64,000 nt of DNA from Caryophanales bacterium UBA2289 (GCA_002345505.1 DDWJ01000031.1:44477-108476); one strand, 5' to 3'; shown: positions 51,216 to 60,710, numbered from the stretch's first letter. The notes: generated by a model not told the origin, from the letters alone. Numbers and translations are program-made.

Positions 51216-54146
51216 TTATTTGTTGATAAGCATCTGTCTTTTCTTCAAATCTTTTTCCAAAGTTTTAAACTCTTTCTTTTCCATTTTGCTAATATTATGA
51301 TTTGTTTTTTTCACAATGGTTCTAATCTTGCGATTATTCTTAGTTAAACGGACATAAGGTTTATAAGTATTCAATACTTTCTCAAATGATTGACTTAGAT
51401 TCATTATATATTTCTTACTCTCATTAAGCGTTTGATTATACTCATTAGTCAAGTTTTCAATCTCATCTTCATAAGAGACTTGCTTATCTCTTTGTTGCTG
51501 CTGATAACGATTCTCAAGAATTAGTAATTCCTCTTGTTTTGTTTGAATTTCAATTTCACGTTTTTCGGTAATTATATCCTTAAATTTCTTAGCTTCGTTG
51601 ATTATTTCATTCTTTTTCTTAATCAATTCATCCGATTTTTGTTGATGCTCAAGATCGATAGCAGCGATTTCTTGTTCATAATCGTTGGTAGCAGTCTCTT
51701 TTTCCACTTGCATCAAACTAATATTTTCAATCAATTTAGCTCGGTCTAAATCAGGTTGTTCAGTGAAATATACTTCTAAATAATTATCCAACAAATCCTT
51801 AGTCTTAATGTCAAGTTCCGCCTCAGCTGTCTTTAACTTATATTTATACCTGTTTTGCATTCTTTCCAAAGTTTGATAGAAAGTCGGTTCCAACGGTTCA
51901 ACCTTATTTGCTAAATAATTCTTAAAATACTCATATCTTTCTTTAGCGTTGTTATACACACTCTGCATTTCTTCGATTGTTTCATCCCTTAAACTAACAG
52001 CCTCAGTAAGCGCTTCTTCAAGATGATCATCCAAAGTTTTTAATCTTCTAAAAGCATCTTGAATAATCTGGTTTTCTTCATTAGTCATTTTGGCTTGAGC
52101 GATTAAAGATTCATAACGTTCTTTTAACTTATGAAACTCTTTTTCAACAACCTTTTTACTCTTTTGTTCGGTCAAGTTCTCAACCAAAAGATTTTGTTGA
52201 TAGATTTTGGCTTGATACTCATCCAATAAATCACTCTGTCTTTTCTTTGTTAGCATTTCCTGATTAGAAATAATATCTTTATAATATACTCTTTCTTCCT
52301 CAACAGCCGTCATTATCGCCTGTACTCTAAGCTTTAATTCATCATTTGCTAGATTTATCTGTTCCTGAGCAAAGCGCATTTGATTCTCATACTTAGTTAA
52401 AATATAATTATCGTCAATCTTTGTTTCATCACTAACTCGGTTAGCTTGCATTACCAAGAAACGCTTTTCATTCTCAAACATTGTTTTGAAATGGATAGCT
52501 GCAATATCATACTCTTTTAATGCTAATTTAATTTCTGATAAAGATTCAACCAAATCAATATTATGATTTTCGCTTTGACGAACATGTTTAACCAAAATAT
52601 CAGTTACAATATTTAAGTATCGTCGGTTAATATTATTAATCTTCATATCATGCTTCAAATAAGCATTAATCGCCTTATCAAGCTTAAAGATATTAAACTT
52701 ATCCGCTTCCAAACGATTAAGCGATAAGGTTATATCAGCACTCTTATCGACAAAATAACTCTGAACATCTAATATTGTACTGATTAAGTCGATATCTTGA
52801 AGATAAATTTGTCTCTCAACTTCATAAATTAACTTTGACTCAATTTCATTAATCTGTTGGTTTAATTTCAGAGTCTTTATATCATAGTTAACATTAATCT
52901 TATGCTCTTTATTAATTTTAAGTGTTGATAAATAATTAACTTCATCCTTAACAATCTTAGTAGCTTTATCACCAATTATTTGCGCTAAGAATGGATCAAC
53001 TTTTAAAATATCTAAATATAACTTATAGTATTTTTCCATTTGAAAGACTAATCTTCTTGATGATTTTTGATATTCCAAGAAAATAGTCTTTTTCATTTTC
53101 AAAAACTTTCTTGTCATCTTCCGAGCTTTTCTCTCGGTAACAGCTTTAACTTCTTTATACTTAATTGCTCTATTATAGGTTCTAATTAAACTTCCTAAAG
53201 AACCTAGATTCTCATTTTTAGCAAATACAATTTCTTCTTTTAATTTAAGTAAGCTTTCTTCAACATGATCGAAGAAGCAAGGATCGCCGATAAGCAAGTT
53301 GCCTTTTCTCTGTAATAACTTCTTTAAAACTTTATCGTAAAGTTCTAAATACTCATTATGCAATATTAATTTGGTTTTTTCTTCCTGCTGCAAAAGATGG
53401 TTCTTAAATACCTTAAATTGTGTTAATTTATCGTTGATAAGACCCTTAATCTCTGAAGAATCCAAATTGGTTTCAACACTGAAAGTTAACTGATTATCCA
53501 AGTAAGCAGTAGTCTCTTTTTCAAAGAAGTCATAGATTTTATTAAGTTGAGAGTTCTTTTGTTGCATCAAAAAAGCGATGCGGTCATTCATTTCATAGAT
53601 TTCATTATCGAGCGAAGTGAAAAAATCCATAACTTCAGCTTCATACTTTTGAATGACCTTTTCAAAAGTTTTGTTTTTCTCGGATAAAAATCCGTATAAC
53701 TCATCCAAATCAATAATATCTTTGGAATAATACATTTTGAAATCATTGAAAAAATCAAATGCGGATTGAATTAAAGCCTTATTCAAATAATCAAAATTCT
53801 CAACCTTTTCCTGAATGCTCTTATATTCAAACTCTAAAATGCTTTGATTTTGATTTTGAACTTGTTTTTCAGTATTTTGAATTATATTTTGACGATCGAT
53901 AATCAAGGTTTCCTGATGATAGAAGATGCTCTTTTTGATTTCAGTAACTTTCTCTCTTAAATAGGTTAAAGATTCCCTTGATTCTTCAAGATTATTAAGT
54001 GTAACCTGATGATGATTACTGGCTTTACCAATTATGTCAGTCGAGAAACGCTCAAAAAGCGATAACTCTTCTTCAAAAGCTTTATCGACTTTTTCTTTGT
54101 ATTCATTAAAATTCTCAAAACTTAACTTGGCTCTTTCGTCTGCCAT
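51216..54146 (-). CDS. Giant coiled-coil protein, 976 residues, unknown function
   Basis: No signal peptide, membrane helix, Walker motif or known domain seen, and no family recognised. Almost the whole chain is charged helix rich in Glu, Lys, Gln, Asn and Leu; long heptad-like stretches are strongest at about 40-110, 590-720 and 790-930. One Cys ('GDPCFF', about 284), and I see no Trp. The last 45 residues are basic ('KNNRKIRTIVKKTNH', then Lys-rich), a possible nucleic acid or membrane contact. It follows the 1151-residue gene by 8 bp with RBS aggag in the gap, so it is the second gene of a two-gene operon. A cytoplasmic scaffold or filament is a guess. No shared motif with its partner was found by eye. 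Confidence 0.7.
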   Translation of the reverse strand: MADERAKLSFENFNEYKEKVDKAFEEELSLFERFSTDIIGKASNHHQVTLNNLEESRESLTYLREKVTEIKKSIFYHQETLIIDRQNIIQNTEKQVQNQNQSILEFEYKSIQEKVENFDYLNKALIQSAFDFFNDFKMYYSKDIIDLDELYGFLSEKNKTFEKVIQKYEAEVMDFFTSLDNEIYEMNDRIAFLMQQKNSQLNKIYDFFEKETTAYLDNQLTFSVETNLDSSEIKGLINDKLTQFKVFKNHLLQQEEKTKLILHNEYLELYDKVLKKLLQRKGNLLIGDPCFFDHVEESLLKLKEEIVFAKNENLGSLGSLIRTYNRAIKYKEVKAVTERKARKMTRKFLKMKKTIFLEYQKSSRRLVFQMEKYYKLYLDILKVDPFLAQIIGDKATKIVKDEVNYLSTLKINKEHKINVNYDIKTLKLNQQINEIESKLIYEVERQIYLQDIDLISTILDVQSYFVDKSADITLSLNRLEADKFNIFKLDKAINAYLKHDMKINNINRRYLNIVTDILVKHVRQSENHNIDLVESLSEIKLALKEYDIAAIHFKTMFENEKRFLVMQANRVSDETKIDDNYILTKYENQMRFAQEQINLANDELKLRVQAIMTAVEEERVYYKDIISNQEMLTKKRQSDLLDEYQAKIYQQNLLVENLTEQKSKKVVEKEFHKLKERYESLIAQAKMTNEENQIIQDAFRRLKTLDDHLEEALTEAVSLRDETIEEMQSVYNNAKERYEYFKNYLANKVEPLEPTFYQTLERMQNRYKYKLKTAEAELDIKTKDLLDNYLEVYFTEQPDLDRAKLIENISLMQVEKETATNDYEQEIAAIDLEHQQKSDELIKKKNEIINEAKKFKDIITEKREIEIQTKQEELLILENRYQQQQRDKQVSYEDEIENLTNEYNQTLNESKKYIMNLSQSFEKVLNTYKPYVRLTKNNRKIRTIVKKTNHNISKMEKKEFKTLEKDLKKRQMLINK

Positions 54147-54154
54147 AATTGCTC

Positions 54155-57100
54155 CTATGCATTAATTATTCTGTCTTGTTTATCCTTTGATTTTTGCTTT
54201 TCTTCTTTAATAATATCTCTTGATTCAATGCTCTTTTGTAAAGTTTCGCTATAGTTTAGTTGGAAAATGTTCAATAAATCCTTATGATAATTATTCAACC
54301 AATCGAATGATTTAAATATTTTTCCATCATTTTCAATTACTAAACGATTAGCAAACTGCTTATTAATGTAGTCTTGATATGTAGTAAAGTAATTTTCGTT
54401 AATTAAAGTATATTGTTGCAAATACTCATTTTCAAGTTCTTGAACCTGTCGATATAATTTAATATAATCTTCCGGTAACCTCTTTTCAACAGCTCTAATT
54501 TCTTCAATTAATCCTGGTTTGTTCATTAACTTGTTGCCTTCAATTTCTGCAAATTTCTGCAGTAATTCTTGCTGTTTTGTCGCAAACAGCTCTTTCTTTT
54601 GCACTTCTAAAGATTTCAAAATACTTTCCTTTTGAGTTGGAAGACGATCAATCTTATCTTCTAATAAAGCAATCGTCTTAGTGATATCAGCTTCACGTTT
54701 ATAATTTAAATCATACAAATACTTAATTTCTTGATTATATGAACTACTTAAACTATTTCTAATTCCGCTGATCATATTCAAGTATTTCTTGTATTGTTTA
54801 GTAAATTGAACTTGATCCAAGAAGATTTCTTTATCTATCAGCTTTAACATTTTAATTAACTGTTTATCATTCTTTTCAATAATTCGAATAATTTCTGCTT
54901 CTAGATAATCCAAATAGTCATTATTAACATTCTTTTCTTTCAAATACTCGTCATTGATCTTCTTAACGCGAATCTTAAAAGCTTCATTAAGATTGTTGCT
55001 GTTATCAATTAAGACTGAAATTTGCTTATTTCTTTTGTCTTTTATCTTTATTGCTTGGAAAGCCATTGAATCATACTCTTTATCAATAATCTTCTTATTT
55101 TCTTGAGCCTGAATCTTACTATTAGCAATAAACTCAATATCGTGCTCCAATATCTTATCTCTTACTTTAGTCATAGATTCAGTTATTTTCTTCTGGTATG
55201 ACTTAATTATTTCCAGAGCTTCAATGATATATTTCTGCATTTTTTCATAGAAAACTTGAGTTTTACTCTTAGGTTTTAACTTAGAGAAAATATCATGAAC
55301 AAGAAAATTAAATTTTTCTAAACTTTGATTATAAAATTGCGTTAAACTCTCAACTTCACTAGGAACTTGATATTTATATGCTTGGGTTAAAGATTTATTC
55401 TTCATATATGTCAAAAGTGAAGAAACTTCACTAGCATAACCTTGACTTTGAATAACTTTTGCTTGGTAATCAATATAATTATTTTCATTGTAAATCAATA
55501 GCTGTTTATATTTACTTAAATAATTCTCTGTCAATAAACTAAAGTCATTCAATATCTCTCTTGTTTCTTGCATATAAATGCTAGCTGCTTGATAAGCAGA
55601 AGCAATCTTCTTATTCAACTGACGGTCAATCTGTTCATGTAACATATTTCTTGCCTTTTCAACAATCGTTAAATAAGACATATTATTGCTGGAATTACTT
55701 AAATAACGTTTAAACGCAGCAGTAGAAGTGTTATTTGCATTTATCAAACCTTGCATGTAATGGACAAACTCAACTACTGAGTTTGAACTCATAAAGTCTT
55801 TCTCATCTTCAATATTCTTTGCTTTTACAAACTTTTCGGCATAAAGGAAATTTTTCTCTTTGACTTGGTTGATTAATTCCAATTTGGCGATTTTATACAT
55901 TATGTATGACATTTTATTTTGTTGATCATAAAATGCTTCATACTGAGTAATCAACTTATCAAAACTAAGTTTATGGATAGCTTCCTCTTCCTTGCTTAAA
56001 CTCAACATATATTGGAGATGTTCGCCAGCTAATTCTTTATTCTTATTAAGTTCTAGTACATCTCTATTGATGTTTAAGAGATTGCTTGTGTAGTTAGTCT
56101 TTAATTGAATCTCTTCAATATTCTTATTGTGTTGATACATAGCAAAAAACTCATCATTTTCTAATGACGCTAAATACTTCTGATAATCACCTAAAATTTC
56201 TATGTTTTCAATTTTCTTTCTAATATCAGCAACTTCTAATCTATTTCTCGATTCCAAAGTTACGATTTGTAAAGAGACATCGTCAATCTTAGAAATCAAT
56301 TTAGTTAAATTGCTGGTTACTTCGTTAATTCTAACCATCATGTTGATTTTATAATCTTCATATGCCTTAGAAGTAGTAGTAACGAAATCAGTTTTAGAAT
56401 CTAAGAAATCTTGATGGAAATCGATTAATCCATTCAACAATCTGTCTAACTCGTCAAAACCTTGATTTAAGTAAAAAGCAAAATTAGAGTAAGTATCGAT
56501 AGAATTTTGTAAGAAAGTTATTGGTAATGAATAAGCTAGTTTTATCTCTTCACTACGTTTGAAAGAATCAATCTTAATCTTTTTGATTTCTTGTTGGTAT
56601 TTTGTAATGGTAAATTTAGTCAATGTCGAGTTTCTATGAAGTAAATACTCAGCCTTTTTCTCAATTATCTCTTTCTGCAAGATGTATTTCTTCAAGTTAT
56701 TGGCGTCATTCTTATCATGAGCTTCGATAATTAACTCATAAACTCTTTTCAAAGATTCTTCTAAATCAGTCTTAACTTTTGCTTCAAATGCAATTTTTGA
56801 CTTGTTTAACTCTCTAATCTGACTTACATATTTTTGAATCATTTGTTGATTCAATTCAGAATGCGGTTGCTGTTTGTTCTTTGATATCTTCTTAATTGAC
56901 TCTCTTTGGATTTCTAAATTGTTTGAGTTTTCTTTAAACAAGGAAATAATATTAATTTGAGTTTCACGTAAATGCTCCAAAGATTTAAGTACAGTTTGAT
57001 TAAGCTCTTGAGAGTCATTAATATTGGTTTCTTTCAATGAGTCATTTAAAGAATCTAGCGCATTTTTAGCCTTTTCCATGGTGTCAAGCAAGTTGTTAGC

Positions 57101-57610
57101 TAAGAAGGTATTGATGTCTTGATAGTATTCTTTTAAATTCTCAGTCTTTCTAGTTTCATGCTCAATAAAGTTATAATGCACATCGACAGATTCATCAATT
57201 TCTCTTTCGCTTTCATGGATTAATTGCAAGTAGCGATTAAGCGCTTCATGTTTTCTTTCCTCAAACTGGTCAAGAATTTCTTGGTATAACTTGTTTTCTT
57301 CTTCAATCAGTAATGAAAGATCTTCTTTGTTACTAACAAGTTCTTCAGCAAGGATATTAAAACGTTCGTGATAATCACCCTCAATGATATTCTTTCTTTT
57401 TTCATGCAATTTTTCTTGTTCAATGTATTGAGAGAAACGCAGATTTTGATCTGCAGAATAATTGTTATCAATATCTTCTAATAGTTTTTTGTACAATGTT
57501 TTTTCATTATTAAAATCCCGTTTTAACTCATTTAAACGGGCTTGATATGACTCTTTATAAGTAGGAAATTCGGTAAAGTAATTCAATAAGATATCGCGTT
57601 TTTTTGCCAT
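54155..57610 (-). CDS. Giant coiled-coil protein, 1151 residues, unknown function
   Basis: Long, almost entirely helical, charged protein without signal peptide, membrane segment or recognised domain. No ATPase heads, so it is not an SMC or MukB. I find no Cys in the whole chain and one Trp near the end ('FKSFDWLNNYH'). Tyr is frequent. Heptad-like regions are interrupted by short Pro/Asn/Ser breaks (about 258-262, 365-372, 785-800), suggesting several rods. The ATG has RBS ggag and is 31 bp downstream of a good promoter. It is first gene of the operon with the 976-residue protein, inserted between deoB and ruvB against the direction of its neighbours. Cytoskeletal or scaffold function is inference. 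Confidence 0.7.
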   Translation of the reverse strand: MAKKRDILLNYFTEFPTYKESYQARLNELKRDFNNEKTLYKKLLEDIDNNYSADQNLRFSQYIEQEKLHEKRKNIIEGDYHERFNILAEELVSNKEDLSLLIEEENKLYQEILDQFEERKHEALNRYLQLIHESEREIDESVDVHYNFIEHETRKTENLKEYYQDINTFLANNLLDTMEKAKNALDSLNDSLKETNINDSQELNQTVLKSLEHLRETQINIISLFKENSNNLEIQRESIKKISKNKQQPHSELNQQMIQKYVSQIRELNKSKIAFEAKVKTDLEESLKRVYELIIEAHDKNDANNLKKYILQKEIIEKKAEYLLHRNSTLTKFTITKYQQEIKKIKIDSFKRSEEIKLAYSLPITFLQNSIDTYSNFAFYLNQGFDELDRLLNGLIDFHQDFLDSKTDFVTTTSKAYEDYKINMMVRINEVTSNLTKLISKIDDVSLQIVTLESRNRLEVADIRKKIENIEILGDYQKYLASLENDEFFAMYQHNKNIEEIQLKTNYTSNLLNINRDVLELNKNKELAGEHLQYMLSLSKEEEAIHKLSFDKLITQYEAFYDQQNKMSYIMYKIAKLELINQVKEKNFLYAEKFVKAKNIEDEKDFMSSNSVVEFVHYMQGLINANNTSTAAFKRYLSNSSNNMSYLTIVEKARNMLHEQIDRQLNKKIASAYQAASIYMQETREILNDFSLLTENYLSKYKQLLIYNENNYIDYQAKVIQSQGYASEVSSLLTYMKNKSLTQAYKYQVPSEVESLTQFYNQSLEKFNFLVHDIFSKLKPKSKTQVFYEKMQKYIIEALEIIKSYQKKITESMTKVRDKILEHDIEFIANSKIQAQENKKIIDKEYDSMAFQAIKIKDKRNKQISVLIDNSNNLNEAFKIRVKKINDEYLKEKNVNNDYLDYLEAEIIRIIEKNDKQLIKMLKLIDKEIFLDQVQFTKQYKKYLNMISGIRNSLSSSYNQEIKYLYDLNYKREADITKTIALLEDKIDRLPTQKESILKSLEVQKKELFATKQQELLQKFAEIEGNKLMNKPGLIEEIRAVEKRLPEDYIKLYRQVQELENEYLQQYTLINENYFTTYQDYINKQFANRLVIENDGKIFKSFDWLNNYHKDLLNIFQLNYSETLQKSIESRDIIKEEKQKSKDKQDRIINA

Positions 57611-57640
57611 TTAATCACTCCGATACTAACCTTGGTTTTA

Positions 57641-57669
57641 ATTATAATATAATAATAAACAATATTCAA
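57641..57669 (-). promoter_or_regulatory. Promoter of the coiled-coil operon
   Basis: Minus strand TTGAAT (57669-57664), 17 bp, TATAAT (57646-57641). Start predicted near 57634, leader about 24 nt. Confidence 0.75.
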
Positions 57670-57707
57670 CCGATTAGAATAAATTAGGATGATTTTTACT
57701 AGAAATT

Positions 57708-57716
57708 TGATATAAT
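57708..57716 (+). promoter_or_regulatory. ruvB extended -10 promoter
   Basis: TGA then TATAAT (57711-57716), 17 bp before the ATG; -35 weak. It diverges from the coiled-coil promoter. Confidence 0.6.
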
Positions 57717-57733
57717 AGATTTGAGGTGTTTTT

Positions 57734-58738
57734 ATGGACGAACGAATAATCAGTAATAATCTTTTAATTGACGATGAAGTAGATGTAACTTTAAGACCGA
57801 AAACATTTAACGAATATATCGGTCAAAAAGACGTAAAAGAAATGGTAGAAATCGCTGTTCGAGCTGCTAAAATGCGTAATGAATCTTTAGACCATGTACT
57901 ATTATATGGTCCTCCAGGACTTGGAAAAACTACGCTTGCGCAAGTCATAGCTAACGAGCTAGGCGTAAATATAAAATCACTTAGTGGTCCAACGATAGAA
58001 AGAACTGGAGATTTGGCTGCTATTTTAACGTCTTTAGAACCTGGCGACGTTTTATTCATCGATGAAATTCACCGACTACCAAAAATCGTTGAAGAAATTC
58101 TTTACTCATCAATGGAAGATTATGTGATTGATATTGTCGTTGGTAAAGACTCAGGAGCTAAATCAATAAGAGTAGATTTAGCGCCGTTTACCTTAATTGG
58201 AGCTACAACGAGATTTGGAGATTTAACAGGTCCTTTAAGAGATCGTTTTGGTATTGTCCATAAGCTTGAATTTTATTCTGATCAAGAACTAGAAATAATT
58301 TGTCAAAGAACAGCTAAAATATATGAATGTCAAACAGAAGATCAAGCAATCGTTGAACTAGCAAAAAGAAGTAGAGGAACTCCAAGAATTGTTAACCGAT
58401 TATTTAGACGTGTTAGAGATTTCGCCGATATTTTAAGCGATGGCTTCATTACCCTTGATGTTACAAGAACTGCTCTAAGCAAATTAAAAATAGATGACTT
58501 AGGTTTAGATAATAAAGACCGTGAGTACCTATTGGGTATCATTGAAAAATATCATGGTGGTCCAGTTGGTTTAGATACTATCGCAACTTCCATAAGCGAA
58601 GACGCAGGAACACTTGAAGATGTATATGAACCATTCCTTATCCAAAAAGGTTTTATCAGTAGAACCCCTAGAGGAAGAGTTGTTACTGAGAAAGCCTATC
58701 GCCACTTGAAGAAATCATATCAAGGGAGTTTGTTTTAA
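57734..58738 (+). CDS. ruvB: Holliday junction ATPase RuvB
   Basis: Motor that drives branch migration with RuvA. 334 residues, normal. 'LRPKTFNEYIGQ' (about 20-31), Walker A 'GPPGLGKTTL' (59-68), 'FIDEIHRL' Walker B (about 108-115), sensor 'GATTRFGDL' (about 158-166), and 'RGTPRIVNRLFRRVRD' (about 216-231). RuvA is not beside it, unlike the common ruvA-ruvB order. queA overlaps its stop by one base (TAATG). Confidence 0.97.
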   Translation: MDERIISNNLLIDDEVDVTLRPKTFNEYIGQKDVKEMVEIAVRAAKMRNESLDHVLLYGPPGLGKTTLAQVIANELGVNIKSLSGPTIERTGDLAAILTSLEPGDVLFIDEIHRLPKIVEEILYSSMEDYVIDIVVGKDSGAKSIRVDLAPFTLIGATTRFGDLTGPLRDRFGIVHKLEFYSDQELEIICQRTAKIYECQTEDQAIVELAKRSRGTPRIVNRLFRRVRDFADILSDGFITLDVTRTALSKLKIDDLGLDNKDREYLLGIIEKYHGGPVGLDTIATSISEDAGTLEDVYEPFLIQKGFISRTPRGRVVTEKAYRHLKKSYQGSLF

Positions 58739-59766
58739 TGAAGACAAAAGATTTTGATTACAATTTACCAGAAGAACTTATAGCTCAGAAACCATTGAAA
58801 GAAAGAAGCGCTTCAAGACTTTTAATAACAAGCAGAACCGATTTCTCTCTTCAACATGAGACTTTTAAAAATATCGTAAATTACATCGAAAAAGGTTCTG
58901 TGCTAGTCTTAAATAATACTAAAGTTATCCCAGCAAGATTACACGGAATAAAGGAAGGCACTTTAGCAAATATTGAAGTTTTATTATTAAATCAATATGG
59001 CTTAAATCAGTGGGAAACCCTTGTAAAACCAGCTAAAAGAGTAAAAGTCGGTACAGAGTTAAGTTTTGGTGAAGGCTTATTAAAACTGGTGTGTACAGAA
59101 GTCTTAGATGAAGGATTACGTCATTTTGATCTTCATTATGAAGGGGACTTAGAAAGCATCCTTGATCAACTTGGCGAGATGCCCTTACCGCCTTATATTC
59201 ATGAGAAACTTGAAGACCAAAGCAGATATCAAACAGTGTACTCAAAAATCAACGGTAGTGCTGCTAGTCCCACAGCGGGGTTACATTTTACAAAAGAATT
59301 ATTAAAACAACTAGAGGACAAAGGTATAACTATATGTTACGTCACCCTTCATGTAGGTTTAGGAACCTTTAGACCAGTTGCAGTTGATGACGTTTTAAAA
59401 CACAAAATGCATTCTGAGTTTTATATGATGGATCAAAACACCGCCGATATTTTAAACAAAGCTAAACTAGAAAAACGTCAAATATATGCTGTAGGAACCA
59501 CATCAGTAAGAACTCTTGAAACGGTATATAATAAATTCAATAAATTTCAAGAATCATCTGGCTTTACAGATATATTCATTTATCCAGGATATGAGTTTAA
59601 AGCAATCGATAACTTGATTACCAATTTCCATTTACCAAAATCAACACTCATGATGTTGGTTTCAGCATTTGCGACAAAAGATATAATTATGAACGCTTAC
59701 TCTGAAGCAATTAAGGAAAAATATCGCTTTTTCTCCTTTGGGGATTCCATGCTAATCAAAAAATAA
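58738..59766 (+). CDS. queA: S-adenosylmethionine:tRNA ribosyltransferase-isomerase
   Basis: Builds epoxyqueuosine from preQ1-modified tRNA using the ribosyl part of SAM. 342 residues. 'DFDYNLPEELIAQKPLKER' (about 4-22), 'VLVLNNTKVIPARLHG' (about 53-68), 'SPTAGLHFT' (about 179-187), 'HVGLGTFRPV' and 'TNFHLPKSTLMMLVSAF' (about 299-315) are all present. Works after Tgt, encoded 2 kb downstream. The later QueG/QueH step is not in the window. Confidence 0.97.
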   Translation: MKTKDFDYNLPEELIAQKPLKERSASRLLITSRTDFSLQHETFKNIVNYIEKGSVLVLNNTKVIPARLHGIKEGTLANIEVLLLNQYGLNQWETLVKPAKRVKVGTELSFGEGLLKLVCTEVLDEGLRHFDLHYEGDLESILDQLGEMPLPPYIHEKLEDQSRYQTVYSKINGSAASPTAGLHFTKELLKQLEDKGITICYVTLHVGLGTFRPVAVDDVLKHKMHSEFYMMDQNTADILNKAKLEKRQIYAVGTTSVRTLETVYNKFNKFQESSGFTDIFIYPGYEFKAIDNLITNFHLPKSTLMMLVSAFATKDIIMNAYSEAIKEKYRFFSFGDSMLIKK

Positions 59767-59787
59767 AACGGCTAATATTAGCCGTTT
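59766..59787. terminator. Bidirectional terminator embedded in the yhhQ 3' end
   Basis: Perfect 22-bp palindrome AAACGGCTAAT / ATTAGCCGTTT. It includes the yhhQ stop codon and its last coding triplets, and flanks are A-rich on one side and T-rich on the other. Confidence 0.75.
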
Positions 59788-60467
59788 AATTCTTTTATTG
59801 GGTTAACTTTTTTGATTAAGTAAATAAAAGGAGTATCAAGAAGTGCAACAATAACTTTAATTAGATATGTTGATAATATCAATCCTAAAAGAGTTTCGAA
59901 ACTTACTGTTCCATAAAATGCAATCGGCACAAATATCAATGAATCTACTAACTGAGATAGAATGGTGGACACATTGTTTCTTATCCAAAGATACTTGTTA
60001 TCAGGTAATTTTGTCTTGATTTTATCGAAAATATAGACGTCAATTAACTGAGAAACGATAAATGCCGATAAACTCGCTAATAACAATCTTGGCATATACC
60101 CAAATATTACTACTAAAGAATCTTGAGCGAAATCTTCTGGATGCGGAATAAATTGTAATGAAAGCGTCATGGTTATGACAGTAATAATCATTACCAAAAA
60201 CCCGATAAAAACCGCTTTTTTAGCTTCTTTCTTTCCGAAGATTTCATTTAATACATCAGTTGCTAGAAAGATAGTTCCATAAAGAATATTACCTAAAGTA
60301 GCGTCAATTCCAAAAATATAGATCATTTTTGTTACTTGGATATTAGCTAGTATTGTTGCGATAACAATCCAAATAATTATCCCCAGTTTACCAAAAAACT
60401 TGTAAACCAATAAAAATAGAGTAAAATTCACTAATGCAAATATTACCCATAAAATTTCGTTTGTCAT
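59778..60467 (-). CDS. Queuosine precursor transporter, YhhQ/VUT family
   Basis: 229 residues, about six membrane helices. Family features: 'ILANIQVTKMIYIFG' (about 40-54), 'GTIFLATDVLNEIFGKKEAKKAVFIGF' as separate blocks (about 64-90), 'FIVSQLIDVYIFDKIK' (about 136-151), and 'WIRNNVSTILSQLVDSLIF' (about 161-179). YhhQ imports queuine or preQ0/preQ1. The preQ1 riboswitch just upstream strongly supports a role in precursor salvage, matching Tgt and QueA here. No preQ0/preQ1 synthesis genes are in the window. Confidence 0.9.
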   Translation of the reverse strand: MTNEILWVIFALVNFTLFLLVYKFFGKLGIIIWIVIATILANIQVTKMIYIFGIDATLGNILYGTIFLATDVLNEIFGKKEAKKAVFIGFLVMIITVITMTLSLQFIPHPEDFAQDSLVVIFGYMPRLLLASLSAFIVSQLIDVYIFDKIKTKLPDNKYLWIRNNVSTILSQLVDSLIFVPIAFYGTVSFETLLGLILSTYLIKVIVALLDTPFIYLIKKVNPIKELNG

Positions 60468-60472
60468 AAATT

Positions 60473-60514
60473 CCTCCTAGTTTTTTTACGCAGGATGGGT
60501 TTCGAACTGCGGTC
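60473..60514 (-). promoter_or_regulatory. preQ1-I riboswitch (translational type)
   Basis: Minus strand: CGCAG (60511-60507), loop beginning TTCGAAACCC, CTGCG (60493-60489), then T and an A-run (TAAAAAAACTAGG) running into the RBS GGAGG (60477-60473). This is the short P1 hairpin, C-rich loop and A-rich tail of preQ1-I aptamers; loop-tail pairing would mask the RBS. Binding of preQ1 should lower yhhQ translation. Confidence 0.82.
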
Positions 60515-60520
60515 TTTAAT

Positions 60521-60548
60521 ATTATAGCACTATTTAAGTAAAACGCAA
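60521..60548 (-). promoter_or_regulatory. yhhQ promoter
   Basis: Minus strand TTGCGT (60548-60543), 16 bp, TATAAT (60526-60521), with extended TGC. The start near 60514 is the first base of the riboswitch. Confidence 0.75.
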
Positions 60549-60695
60549 GGTTGAGAAAAAGAATTTATTTTGCCCAGTTCACTGTAAAATCAATATTTGT
60601 GGTGATAATTATTGACCAGACTATTCATGAAAAGAATAATAGATCATAAATTTTCTTTTAAATTTCTTTCAATACTTTTTTAACTAAGGTTGATG
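60549..60695. other. Intergenic stretch without a recognised gene
   Basis: Low-complexity AT-rich DNA between the divergent yhhQ and small-RNA promoters. I see a weak imperfect inverted repeat (ctattc ... gaatag, 60620-60643) but no open frame, RNA or clear regulatory site. Confidence 0.5.
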
Positions 60696-60704
60696 TGATA
60701 TAAT
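60696..60704 (+). promoter_or_regulatory. Promoter of the structured small RNA
   Basis: TGA then TATAAT (60699-60704). Start predicted at 60711, exactly the first base of the RNA's terminal stem. Confidence 0.7.
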
Positions 60705-60710
60705 GTAAGT

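Noticed and set aside
51216..57610. SMC/MukB or Rad50-like proteins for the coiled-coil pair
   Set aside because: No Walker A, Walker B or ABC signature and no hinge-like globular centre could be seen.
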